In this document: positions 17,348-24,842 of the stretch, in pieces
How the letters are laid out: each line of letters opens with the position of its first letter
Position numbering within the stretch: the stretch's first letter is position 1
Assembly (NCBI RefSeq): GCF_001613505.1
Contig: NZ_BDCM01000012.1
Span: forward strand, 620,001-684,000
DNA: 64,000 bases
From: Nocardia mikamii NBRC 108933
GTDB lineage: Bacteria > Actinomycetota > Actinomycetes > Mycobacteriales > Mycobacteriaceae
Direction of reading: 5' to 3'
Notes under the pieces: generated by a model
The model's input: the letters and a program-made list of their open reading frames with translations, nothing else
The model's database searches: none
What the model was told of the DNA's origin: nothing
Program-made: the position numbers and the translations under genes

Positions 17348-18490
17348 GCGCACCACCGGTTCCACCACCCGCGCCGCGACCGGTCCGAGGATCGCCATCA
17401 GCAGGACGTAGGCGGAGGCCAGCGCCGCCAGCTTGCCCGGCACCGCCCCCACCGAAACGGCAAGTCCCGCAATGACGATCGAGAATTCACCGCGGGCCAC
17501 CAGGGCGGCACCGGCGCGGGCACGACCCAGGCGCCCGATGCCCTGCCGCTTGGCCGCGAACCAGCCGGTCGCGATCTTGGTCAGCGTGGTGATCACGGCC
17601 AGCAACACCGCCCAGCCGAGGACCTGCGGGATCTTCTGCGGATCGGTGTTGAGGCCGAAGGCCACGAAGAAGATGGCGGCAAACAGATCTCGCAGCGGTT
17701 CCAGCAGTTTGGCGGCGCTCTGCGCGGTGGACCCGGAAATCGCGATGCCCAGCAGGAACGCACCGACCGCGGCCGACACGTTCAGCCCGGAGGCGATGCC
17801 CGCGACCAGCAGCGCCGCACCCAGCAGCTGCAGCAGGAACACCTCGCGATCCTTGCTGTCCACGATCGCGGACACGAAGCGCCCGTAGCGCAGCGCGATC
17901 ACCAGCACGATCGCGATCACGAGCAGGGCGAGCGCCAGCGACCGCAGCCCTGCCATCCAGCCGACACCGGCCAGGATGGTGGTCAGGATCGGCAGGTAGA
18001 TCGCCATCGCCAGATCCTCGAACACCAGGACCGACAAGACGACCGGCGTCTCCCGGTTACCGAGCCGGCCGAGGTCGTTGAGTACCTTCGCCGCGATGCC
18101 GGAGGACGAGATGTAGGTGACGCCGGCCAGGGTGATCGCGCCGGTCGGCCCCCAGCCGAGCAGCAGCGCCACCGCGGCGCCGGGCGTGGCGTTGAGCACG
18201 ATGTCGAGCAGGCCCGCCAGCCAGGATTTGCGCATTCCCGACACCAGTTCCGGTGCGGTGTATTCCAGGCCCAGCAGCAACAGCAACAGGACGACGCCGA
18301 TTTCGCCTGCGAGATGGCCGAATTCGGAGGCCGCTTTGACGTTCAGCACACCGCCGTCGCCGAAGGCCAGGCCGCCGAGCAGATAGAGGGGGATCGGGGA
18401 CATGCCGAAACGCCCTGCGACGCGCCCCAGGACACCGAGGGCGAACAGGACCGCTCCGAGCTCGAACAGGGCTAGTGCGGTCGACTCCAC
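17312..18490 (-). CDS. K+/H+ or Na+/H+ antiporter, CPA2 (KhtU-like)
   Basis: A 392-residue protein with about 12 membrane helices, matching the CPA2 cation:proton antiporters: GLEYTAPELVSGMRKSW, TYISSSGIAAKVLNDLGRLG, SVLVFEDLAMAIYLP. It follows the TrkA-C protein gene by 4 bases, the KhtT/KhtU arrangement in which a soluble subunit gates an exporter of K+ (or NH4+). Unlike KefB/KefC there is no attached RCK domain. The ion is inferred from the arrangement. Confidence 0.85.
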   Translation of the reverse strand: MESTALALFELGAVLFALGVLGRVAGRFGMSPIPLYLLGGLAFGDGGVLNVKAASEFGHLAGEIGVVLLLLLLGLEYTAPELVSGMRKSWLAGLLDIVLNATPGAAVALLLGWGPTGAITLAGVTYISSSGIAAKVLNDLGRLGNRETPVVLSVLVFEDLAMAIYLPILTTILAGVGWMAGLRSLALALLVIAIVLVIALRYGRFVSAIVDSKDREVFLLQLLGAALLVAGIASGLNVSAAVGAFLLGIAISGSTAQSAAKLLEPLRDLFAAIFFVAFGLNTDPQKIPQVLGWAVLLAVITTLTKIATGWFAAKRQGIGRLGRARAGAALVARGEFSIVIAGLAVSVGAVPGKLAALASAYVLLMAILGPVAARVVEPVVRSMQRRFAPAVG

Positions 18491-18494
18491 CGGC

Positions 18495-18977
18495 TCACCC
18501 GCCGGTCAGAATCTCGAGCGCCTCGTCGAGGCCGTGCGGGGTTCCGACCACGACCAGCAGATCGCCCGCGACGAGCACGAAGTCCGGACCGGGCGAGGGA
18601 TAGATCTGCCCGGCCCGCATCACGGCCACGATCGATGCCTTGGTGCGGGTACGCATGCGGGTGTCGCCGAGCGCCCGCCCCGAATACGGCGATTCGTCGC
18701 CGATGGGGAGCTGGCGAGTGGTGATTCCCGGCAGATCGCGGTGATCGTCCTTGAGCTTCTCCACCAACTGCGGTGCGCCGAGCAGATTCGCGAGCACGGC
18801 CGCCTCGTCGACGGTGAGCGGTACCTGGGCCGCGCAGTCGTCGGGATCGTCGTGTTTGGAGACGATGAGATCGATGCCACCGTCGCGATGCGCGACCACT
18901 CCGATCCGGCGACCGGACCGCGCCTCGAAGTCCTTCCGGACGCCAATTCCGGGCAGTTGTGTCACATCGACGTTCAC
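18495..18977 (-). CDS. TrkA-C domain regulatory subunit (KhtT-like)
   Basis: A 160-residue soluble protein. The N-terminal ~70 residues begin MNVDVTQLPGIGVRKDFEAR, as in KhtT; the C-terminal TrkA-C (RCK_C) domain contains GRALGDTRMRTRTKASIVAV and VLVAGDLLVVVGTPHGLDEA. KhtT subunits control antiporter activity in response to pH and ligands. It is the first gene of the pair and lies on the minus strand 15 bases before the DUF952 stop, so all three may be cotranscribed. Confidence 0.85.
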   Translation of the reverse strand: MNVDVTQLPGIGVRKDFEARSGRRIGVVAHRDGGIDLIVSKHDDPDDCAAQVPLTVDEAAVLANLLGAPQLVEKLKDDHRDLPGITTRQLPIGDESPYSGRALGDTRMRTRTKASIVAVMRAGQIYPSPGPDFVLVAGDLLVVVGTPHGLDEALEILTGG

Positions 18978-18992
18978 GAAATCCAGCCTAGA

Positions 18993-19421
18993 TCAAGCAC
19001 TTCGAGAGGCAGGCCACTGATCCGGATCAGCGGTGAGTGCCGGAAATGTCCCTTTTTCATCCAGGCCATAGTAACTGGTGCGCACCACCGCCGTAACGGG
19101 AAGTGGGCCGTAGAGGTGCGGAAACCGCATCGAACCCGGATCGCCGGCCACGCCCGGCTCCCAGCGCAGCGGCGCGGTCAGGCGGGTGACATCGATCCAG
19201 AGCAGCAGCATATCGTCGCGGCCGGCGAACAGCCGGTTCGCCGGCAGGTGCACCTGGTGCGGCGCGGACAGATGAAGAAACCCCTCGCTCTCCAGCGAGG
19301 GTGCCACGCGTTCGCCGATCCGCTGCGCCTGCTCCCACTCCGCGGGGGTGCAGAGGTGAACCAGCATGCGCCCGTTGACGTTCTCGGTGTCGGCGGCGTG
19401 GGCAACGTTGTCGGCAGTCAC
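18993..19421 (-). CDS. DUF952 domain protein
   Basis: A 142-residue protein of the DUF952 family, with LVHLCTPAEWEQAQ near the start, EGFLHLSAPHQV and RFPHLYGPLPVTAV. The fold resembles ADP-ribosyltransferase-like folds in family descriptions, but no function is established. A TATGGT -10 box lies 6 bases before GTG 19421, so the start is probably leaderless; ATG 19367 is an alternative. Confidence 0.8.
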   Translation of the reverse strand: MTADNVAHAADTENVNGRMLVHLCTPAEWEQAQRIGERVAPSLESEGFLHLSAPHQVHLPANRLFAGRDDMLLLWIDVTRLTAPLRWEPGVAGDPGSMRFPHLYGPLPVTAVVRTSYYGLDEKGTFPALTADPDQWPASRSA

Positions 19422-19797
19422 GGCAGCACCATACCCAGCGTGGCGCGCGCGACCCGCCGAAAGGAACGAAGCGGACGTTTGATTGCGCGGTTGATTGTCG
19501 GTGGGCGCGGGTAATCTGCGATCAGACAACTGGATCGGCCTTTTTCCGAAGTGTTGAACCACAGGTGGTGAACCCGGGTTCCCAAGGATGGCCATGGTGT
19601 TCGCCCACAGCGAAATACCTGGTCATGTTAGGGAAAACACATACAAACATCTTCGGGAACAAAGCCCCCGTCCCGAACGTCTGACAGAGTAGTCATCAGC
19701 CACTGCTGGGAAGTAGCGGTAGCGAGCCCGCGGAAGGGACCGCGGGCCCCACACCAGGCGAACGGCTTTCTGCGCCGGGAGCCAGGACGGAGGAGTC
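19422..19797 (+). other. 376-base region with candidate promoter and structured leader
   Basis: No protein-coding gene is supported here. TTGATT (19491-19496) and TAATCT (19512-19517), 15 bases apart, form a candidate plus-strand promoter. Downstream lie a 12-bp perfect palindrome (19570-19581), a hairpin TTCGGGA/TCCCGAA around a C-rich loop (19652-19677) and a hairpin GCCCGCGG/CCGCGGGC (19726-19747). A transcript from here would give the DUF7455 gene a leader of about 270 bases, or be a separate small RNA. Confidence 0.5.
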
Positions 19798-19992
19798 ATG
19801 CCAGGAACACTGACAAGCACCCCACTGACCGCGGTCGATCGTTGCGACCGTTGCGGGGCGGCCGCGCGCGTGCGCGCGACACTTCCCGCCGGCGGCGAGT
19901 TGCTCTTCTGCCAACACCACGCGAACGAGCACATGGAGCGCCTGCGCGAGCTGGAGGCAGTCATCGATACAGAGTCGGCACCGGCACTATAG
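19798..19992 (+). CDS. DUF7455 small zinc-ribbon-like protein
   Basis: A 64-residue protein with VDRCDRCGAAARVRATL and ELLFCQHHANEH: a CxxC pair plus a C-x-H-H pair that could bind zinc, then a helical tail. Closely similar proteins are conserved near sigA/sigB throughout Mycobacteriales. A CGGAGGAG ribosome binding site precedes the ATG, and a terminator follows. Function unknown. Confidence 0.9.
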   Translation: MPGTLTSTPLTAVDRCDRCGAAARVRATLPAGGELLFCQHHANEHMERLRELEAVIDTESAPAL

Positions 19993-20019
19993 GCCGGCTC
20001 CTCACGTCCCCTGTCAGCC

Positions 20020-20043
20020 AAGGGCGGCCTTCGGGCCGCCCTT
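20020..20043 (+). terminator. rho-independent terminator after DUF7455 gene
   Basis: AAGGGCGGCC, loop TTCG, GGCCGCCCTT, followed by TTTCG. A perfect 10-bp stem with a short T-run, 28 bases after the stop codon. Confidence 0.9.
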
Positions 20044-20056
20044 TTCGTGTCTCCGG

Positions 20057-20806
20057 TCACACCGGCCCGGGTGCGAGCCCGTCCAGCAGGCGAACCAGCC
20101 CGAACTCGAAGGCGCCGTCGGGATCTCCGGGCGCCTGATACTGCTCCCCCACCGCGGTACCCACCCGCTCCGCGAGCGGAAACGACCGGCCCGCCATGGC
20201 GTCGGTGAGCAGCGGCCCGTACACCTCCCACCACCGCGCATCACTCATCTCCTCGGCTTCACGCCGGGCCGCGACCGCCGTGCGCGCATTGCCGGTCGCG
20301 AAATCCGACAGCACGGCGATGGTGCGATCCATCTCGACGTCGGTCAGTCCCGATTCTTCGAGCGCGCTCAACTGGCGCTCGTAACGCCGCAGCCGCCCCG
20401 GGCCCAGATCCAGCCGCCACGGCGGCACCTCCAGCAGCCACGGATGGGCGAGCAGTTCCGCGCGCACCCCGCGAGCGACCGCGGCCAGACGCTCCCGCAG
20501 GGGCGCGGCCGGGTCGATCGGCGTATCCTCGCCGGCCACCCAGTCGACCATCGCGATGATCAGCGCCTGCTTGTCCGGGACGTAGGTGTAGAGACTCATC
20601 GGTCCCAGTCCGAGCGCCGTGGCCACCGCGCGGATGGACACCGCGCCGTAGCCGTCGCGGTCGGCGATGCGGACCGCGGTGCGAATCACCTCGTCCACCT
20701 CGACCGTCTGCTTCGGCCCGCGGAGCACCGGCCGGGCCGGGAGTTCGCGGCGCCACAGCAGTGCGACCACCTGTCGCGCCCGGTCGGACGCGGATTTCTG
20801 TGCCAC
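20057..20806 (-). CDS. TetR-family regulator
   Basis: A 249-residue repressor. The helix-turn-helix is near residues 45-75 (YGAVSIRAVATALGLGPMSL, then YTYVPDKQALI), and the C-terminal ligand domain resembles the TetR/AcrR type with RERLAAVARGVRAELLAHPW. GTG 20806 has a GAGGAG site; ATG 20827 is also in frame. It is divergent from the SNF2 gene, with CCGTACG half-sites between them, so it probably controls both. The ligand is unknown. Confidence 0.88.
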   Translation of the reverse strand: MAQKSASDRARQVVALLWRRELPARPVLRGPKQTVEVDEVIRTAVRIADRDGYGAVSIRAVATALGLGPMSLYTYVPDKQALIIAMVDWVAGEDTPIDPAAPLRERLAAVARGVRAELLAHPWLLEVPPWRLDLGPGRLRRYERQLSALEESGLTDVEMDRTIAVLSDFATGNARTAVAARREAEEMSDARWWEVYGPLLTDAMAGRSFPLAERVGTAVGEQYQAPGDPDGAFEFGLVRLLDGLAPGPV

Positions 20807-20831
20807 GACACTCCTCGGGAATCTCATTACA

Positions 20832-20858
20832 CCGTACGGGGTTATACTACTCCGTACG
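20832..20858. promoter_or_regulatory. operator dyad between TetR and SNF2 genes
   Basis: CCGTACGG (20832-20839) and CCGTACG (20852-20858) form an inverted pair 20 bases apart, about two helical turns. The right half overlaps TACGCT (20855-20860), a -10 box 8 bases before the SNF2 start, and TATACT (20843-20848) lies between the halves. The natural binder is the adjacent TetR protein. Confidence 0.7.
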
Positions 20859-20868
20859 CTATACGTAG

Positions 20869-22665
20869 ATGAGCGAGGGTCCTCTGCACACCACACATGC
20901 CACCTATCTGCCCGACCGCCATGCGTTCGCCCTGTGGAACTGGGCCGGCCGGGTGACCGAACCCCCGCCGCACGGCGCACACGACACCGTCCGGCTCGCC
21001 GTGCCGGAGCCCGACGGCGCCGCGATCGAGGTGAGTGAGGTCGCCTGCACCGTGGTCGACGCCGACCGGCTCGAAGAGGTCGAGGTGGACCGCGCCGGTT
21101 CGTCGCTGGCGGCCTGGCAGCGCGTCGCGCGGGAGGCGGGCGGGCCCGAGCTGCTGCCCGCCGCCGGCCACGCCGTACCCAACGCCGCCGCCACGGCTAT
21201 CGTCTCCGCCGACCGGGCGGTGCGGGCCTACCGCGAGACCGAGGAGATCGCACGGGCGTTGCGCGAACCCCTGCGCGCGCGGTTGCGGCCCTATCAGGCG
21301 CGCGGTATCTCCTGGCTGCACCGGACGACCGCCGAATATGGCGGCGCGGTGCTCGCCGACGAGATGGGCCTGGGAAAGACCGTGCAGGCCATCGGCTTTC
21401 TGCTCGGTCGCGCCGACGCCGGCCCGCAACTGGTGGTCTGCCCGACCTCGCTGGTCGGCAACTGGGTGCACGAGATCAGCCGCTTCGCGCCCGGACTGCG
21501 CCCGATCGCGTGGCGCGGCGGGGAGTTCGGCGATCTCGCATCCGATGCGGTGATCGTCACCGGATATCCGACGCTGCGCGGCTATGGGCCGGCATTGGCC
21601 GATATCGAGTGGGCCACCGCGATTTTCGACGAGGCGCAAGTGCTGAAGAATCCTCGCACGCAGGTCTCGCGGGCGGCGCGGGGCGTGTCCGCACGAGCGC
21701 GGGTCGCGTTGACCGGTACGCCCGTGGAGAACCATCTCGACGAATTGTGGGCGCTGCTCAATCTGGTCACGCCCGCCGCGTTCACCCACAAGGCGCAGTT
21801 CCGGCGACGCTTCGTCCGGCCCATCGAGGAGGGCTCCACCGCCGCCGTGCGGCGACTGCACGACACCATCGAGCCGATCGTGCTGGCCCGCAGGAAACTT
21901 CAGGTCGCCGCGACCTTGCCGCCGAAGATCCACACCGATCTGGTCTGCGATCTGACCACGGAGCAGCAGCGCCTCTACGACGAGCTGCTCGACCGCGCCG
22001 AGGCCGACGGATTCGGCGTGGGCGCCGAACGCAGTGCGCGCGTGCTGGCCGCGCTGACCGCCCTGAAGCAGGTCTGCAACCATCCCGGGCTGGTCACCGG
22101 CGATCTCGACGAACTCACCGGACGCAGCGGAAAGTTCGACGTCTGCTCCGACATCCTCGCCAACAACCTCGAACTGGACTGTCCGACATTGGTTTTCACC
22201 CAGTATCGGCGCACCGGCGAGTTGCTGGCACGACACTGCGCCGAGCGATTCGGTGTGGCGGCGCCGGTATTCCACGGCGGCCTGTCACAGGCCGAGCGCG
22301 ACGCGATAGTCACGGCATTCCAGAGCCCCGACGGCCCGCCGATCCTGGTCCTGAGCCTGCGCGCCGCCGGAACCGGCCTGACCCTGACCCGCGCCGCGGA
22401 CGTGGTGCACTACGACCGCTGGTGGAATCCCGCGGTCGAGGCGCAGGCGTCCGACCGCGCACACCGCATCGGGCAGACCCGCCCGGTCACGATCACCACA
22501 CTGACCAGCGCCACCACCGTCGAGGAACATATCGCCGGCATGCACGATCGCAAATCCGCGCTGGCCGGACTCGGCGCCGGTGACGGACGGTCGGCGGTAG
22601 CGCGGCTGGCCCGATTGGACGACGACCATCTGCTGGCGGTGCTGCGCCGGAAGCGAGGCAATTGA
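20869..22665 (+). CDS. SNF2-family DEAD/DEAH helicase
   Basis: A 598-residue SWI2/SNF2 ATPase. Motifs in order: ADEMGLGKTVQ (Walker A, near 164), DEAQVLKN (motif II), ALTGTPVENH (III), then the helicase C domain with SLRAAGTGLTL (V) and QASDRAHRIGQTRPV (VI). It is much shorter than full HepA/HelZ proteins (~1000 residues), since most of the N-terminal accessory region is missing. It is followed after one base by a SWIM zinc-finger gene, the HelZ-Rv2102 type of pairing. Such enzymes move along duplex DNA and displace bound protein; the target is unknown. Confidence 0.9.
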   Translation: MSEGPLHTTHATYLPDRHAFALWNWAGRVTEPPPHGAHDTVRLAVPEPDGAAIEVSEVACTVVDADRLEEVEVDRAGSSLAAWQRVAREAGGPELLPAAGHAVPNAAATAIVSADRAVRAYRETEEIARALREPLRARLRPYQARGISWLHRTTAEYGGAVLADEMGLGKTVQAIGFLLGRADAGPQLVVCPTSLVGNWVHEISRFAPGLRPIAWRGGEFGDLASDAVIVTGYPTLRGYGPALADIEWATAIFDEAQVLKNPRTQVSRAARGVSARARVALTGTPVENHLDELWALLNLVTPAAFTHKAQFRRRFVRPIEEGSTAAVRRLHDTIEPIVLARRKLQVAATLPPKIHTDLVCDLTTEQQRLYDELLDRAEADGFGVGAERSARVLAALTALKQVCNHPGLVTGDLDELTGRSGKFDVCSDILANNLELDCPTLVFTQYRRTGELLARHCAERFGVAAPVFHGGLSQAERDAIVTAFQSPDGPPILVLSLRAAGTGLTLTRAADVVHYDRWWNPAVEAQASDRAHRIGQTRPVTITTLTSATTVEEHIAGMHDRKSALAGLGAGDGRSAVARLARLDDDHLLAVLRRKRGN

Positions 22666-22666
22666 C

Positions 22667-23257
22667 ATGCCCGACAACGAATTCGGCTATACGCCGTGGG
22701 GTATGGGCTGGGTACGGCTGGCCGAGCCGATCCGGACCGCACGTCCCGAGCCGCTGCTGCCCCGGGCCCGCAGTATCGCCCGCAACGGCGGCGTCCGCCT
22801 GGATGTCGACGGCACGACGGTCTCGGCGCATATCCATCGCGGCGGACAGGCATCGGTGACACTGCTGGAGATCGCACCGCTGCCGGCGTCCGTCGTGACC
22901 GCCATGGCCGCGCACATCCCCGCGCACCTGGTCCAACTCACCGACGAGGTGCACGCCGTCCTCACCGCCGCCGGCCTGGCCCCGATACCGCGGCTCGGCG
23001 CGACCGACTGCTCGTGTTCGGCCCGCAATCCCCGTTGCCTGCATCTGCTGGCGGCCTGCTACGCCCTCGCCCGGGCGGTGGACGAAAACCCTTGGCTGTC
23101 GTTGGATCTGCAGGGCTACCGGTCCGGTGGCACACCGGAGACCGGAGCGGCGGACGCCCGGCCCCCGCGATGGACACCGCTCGATTCCCTCGACCCCGCA
23201 ACGTTTTTCACCGGCATGGCGACGGCTGAACCGGTGCGGCGACACTCTGCCGGTTGA
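22667..23257 (+). CDS. SWIM zinc-finger protein
   Basis: A 196-residue protein with a SWIM motif CSCSARNPRCLH (near 116-127), a CxC...CxH zinc site, in a predicted nucleic-acid or protein binding module. The N-terminal NEFGYTPWGMGWVRLAEP is typical of SWIM proteins paired with SNF2 helicases. It begins one base after the helicase stop, so the two are coupled and probably act in one complex. Confidence 0.88.
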   Translation: MPDNEFGYTPWGMGWVRLAEPIRTARPEPLLPRARSIARNGGVRLDVDGTTVSAHIHRGGQASVTLLEIAPLPASVVTAMAAHIPAHLVQLTDEVHAVLTAAGLAPIPRLGATDCSCSARNPRCLHLLAACYALARAVDENPWLSLDLQGYRSGGTPETGAADARPPRWTPLDSLDPATFFTGMATAEPVRRHSAG

Positions 23258-23263
23258 GCGCCG

Positions 23264-23292
23264 CGGCTGCCGCCCGGCTCGGGTGGCAGCCG
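23264..23292. terminator. bidirectional hairpin terminator
   Basis: A 13-bp stem (CGGCTGCCGCCCG / CGGGTGGCAGCCG, one G-T pair) with a 3-base loop lies between the convergent SWIM and SDR genes. No T-run. Confidence 0.7.
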
Positions 23293-23327
23293 TCTCGCAG
23301 GCCTGAACGGTCGGACCGGCGCGGACT

Positions 23328-24065
23328 TCAGGCGTTGGTACCGCCGTCGACGGTGAGGGTCGCCCCGGTCAGCCGGGCGCCGGACGGGCCGGCGAGGAAG
23401 GCGACGACACCCGCGATGTCGTCGGCCTCGCCGAAGCGGCCGAGCGCCGAATGCCGCAACTGGTTCTCGGCGTGGGAGGACGCGGCCGGATTCATCTCGG
23501 TGTCGGTGGAGCCCGGCTGGACCAGGTTGACCGTGATCGCGCGTGGGCCCAGTTCCCGGGCGAGGGCACGAGTGAATCCGTTGAGTGCGGATTTGCTGAG
23601 GTTGTAGAGCGTCAACCCCTCGAACAGCGCGCGCTCGGACAGATTCGAGCCGATGCTGATGATGCGCCCGCCGCGGCCCATGTACGCGAGTGCGGCCTGC
23701 GCCGCGACGAAAGCCGCGCGGGCGTGGATGTGCAGCGCCTCGTCGATCTCGGCGACGGTGAAATCGGTGAACGGCTTGGCCGGGAAGATACCCGCGTTGT
23801 TGACCAGGATGTCGACCCCGCCCAGTTCCGCGGCGGTGCGATGGACCGCCGCGACGACCTGCCCGGCATCGGCACTGTCGGCGCGCACCGCGATCGCGCG
23901 CCGCCCGAGGGCACGGATATCGGCGGCCACCGCCTCGGCCGCTTCGGCGGCGCCGCGATAGGTCAGCGCCACGTTCACACCGTCGGCGGCCAGCCGCCGC
24001 GCGATCGCGGCGCCGATGCCCCGGCTGCCTCCGGTCACGAGGGCCACGGTGGTCGACTCGCTCAT
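23328..24065 (-). CDS. short-chain dehydrogenase/reductase (SDR)
   Basis: A 245-residue NAD(P)-dependent oxidoreductase. The cofactor motif is TGGSRGIG (residues 12-19), followed by NNAG, the active-site Ser in SIGSN and the Tyr/Lys pair in YNLSK; it ends with LTVDGGTNA. The classical SDR length and the Arg in the cofactor loop fit NADP(H). ATG 24065 has a GGAG site 5 bases upstream. It is divergent from a TetR gene with a shared operator. The substrate is unknown; the pattern is close to FabG-like reductases. Confidence 0.92.
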   Translation of the reverse strand: MSESTTVALVTGGSRGIGAAIARRLAADGVNVALTYRGAAEAAEAVAADIRALGRRAIAVRADSADAGQVVAAVHRTAAELGGVDILVNNAGIFPAKPFTDFTVAEIDEALHIHARAAFVAAQAALAYMGRGGRIISIGSNLSERALFEGLTLYNLSKSALNGFTRALARELGPRAITVNLVQPGSTDTEMNPAASSHAENQLRHSALGRFGEADDIAGVVAFLAGPSGARLTGATLTVDGGTNA

Positions 24066-24075
24066 CTGCACTCCA

Positions 24076-24158
24076 TTTCTGTGTCGATCAATACAGAAAT
24101 AGACAAGCAGGTCGAACCCGCAGGCGTCAAGAGATATATTTAGTGATCGACACAGAAA
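24076..24158. promoter_or_regulatory. paired 15-bp operator between SDR and TetR genes
   Basis: TTTCTGTGTCGATCA (24076-24090) recurs as its exact reverse complement at 24144-24158. Within the left copy, TTTCTGT and ACAGAAA form a local dyad (24076-24099). A TATATT -10 box for the TetR gene lies at 24135-24140 between the sites. The two copies lie next to the two divergent starts, as expected for an autoregulated repressor that also controls the SDR gene. Confidence 0.8.
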
Positions 24159-24167
24159 GAGGATTCG

Positions 24168-24782
24168 ATGGCCGAACGCGGACGACCGCGCGGATTCGAT
24201 CGCGATATCGCGCTGCGGCGCGCGATGGAAGTGTTCTGGGTGCATGGCTACGAGGGCGCCGCGATGAGCGATCTGACGTCCGCGATGGGGATCAATTCCC
24301 CCAGCCTGTACGCCGCCTTCGAATGTAAGGAGCAGCTGTTCCGCGAGGCCGTCGAGCTCTACGGACGCACCGAGGGCGGGTACACCGTCCGCGCGCTCGA
24401 GACCGCACCGACCGCTCGCGCGGCCGTCGAGGCGATGCTGCGCGACAACGCCGCCGCCTACTGTGACCCCGCCACGCCGCGCGGCTGTCTGGTGGTGGTC
24501 GCGGGAAATACGGCGGGCCCTCGCCACGGCGCCGTCCGCGATCTGCTCGCCGAGCGCCGCCGCTACACCACCGAAGCGGTGCGGCAGCGACTGGAACGCG
24601 GCATCCACGACGGCGATCTGCGGGCCGATGCCGACATCGAGGGGCTCGCCGACTTCTACACCGCCGTGCTGTTCGGCCTGTCGGTGCAGGCCGGTGACGG
24701 AATGGACCTGCATCGACTCGGCCGGACCATCGACCGGGCACTGCAGGCCTGGCCGGAATCCATGCCCGCCGCGCAAGGCTGA
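24168..24782 (+). CDS. TetR-family regulator
   Basis: A 204-residue repressor. The helix-turn-helix spans about residues 30-55 (GAAMSDLTSAMGINSPSLYA, then AFECKEQLF); the C-terminal TetR_C domain includes RGCLVVVAGNTAG. N-terminal MAERGRPRGFDRD is typical of regulators that control adjacent oxidoreductases. An AGAGGA site precedes ATG 24168. Divergent from the SDR gene. Confidence 0.92.
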   Translation: MAERGRPRGFDRDIALRRAMEVFWVHGYEGAAMSDLTSAMGINSPSLYAAFECKEQLFREAVELYGRTEGGYTVRALETAPTARAAVEAMLRDNAAAYCDPATPRGCLVVVAGNTAGPRHGAVRDLLAERRRYTTEAVRQRLERGIHDGDLRADADIEGLADFYTAVLFGLSVQAGDGMDLHRLGRTIDRALQAWPESMPAAQG

Positions 24783-24842
24783 CGCCCCGGCTACCGGAAA
24801 CACTGCGAGCCAAGGCTTTTCGCCGCAGCGTCGCGGCGGCCG

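Noticed and set aside
19652..19677. Resemblance to the actinobacterial 6C RNA
   Set aside because: Only one C-rich loop with five Cs; the second C-loop hairpin of 6C RNA is missing.
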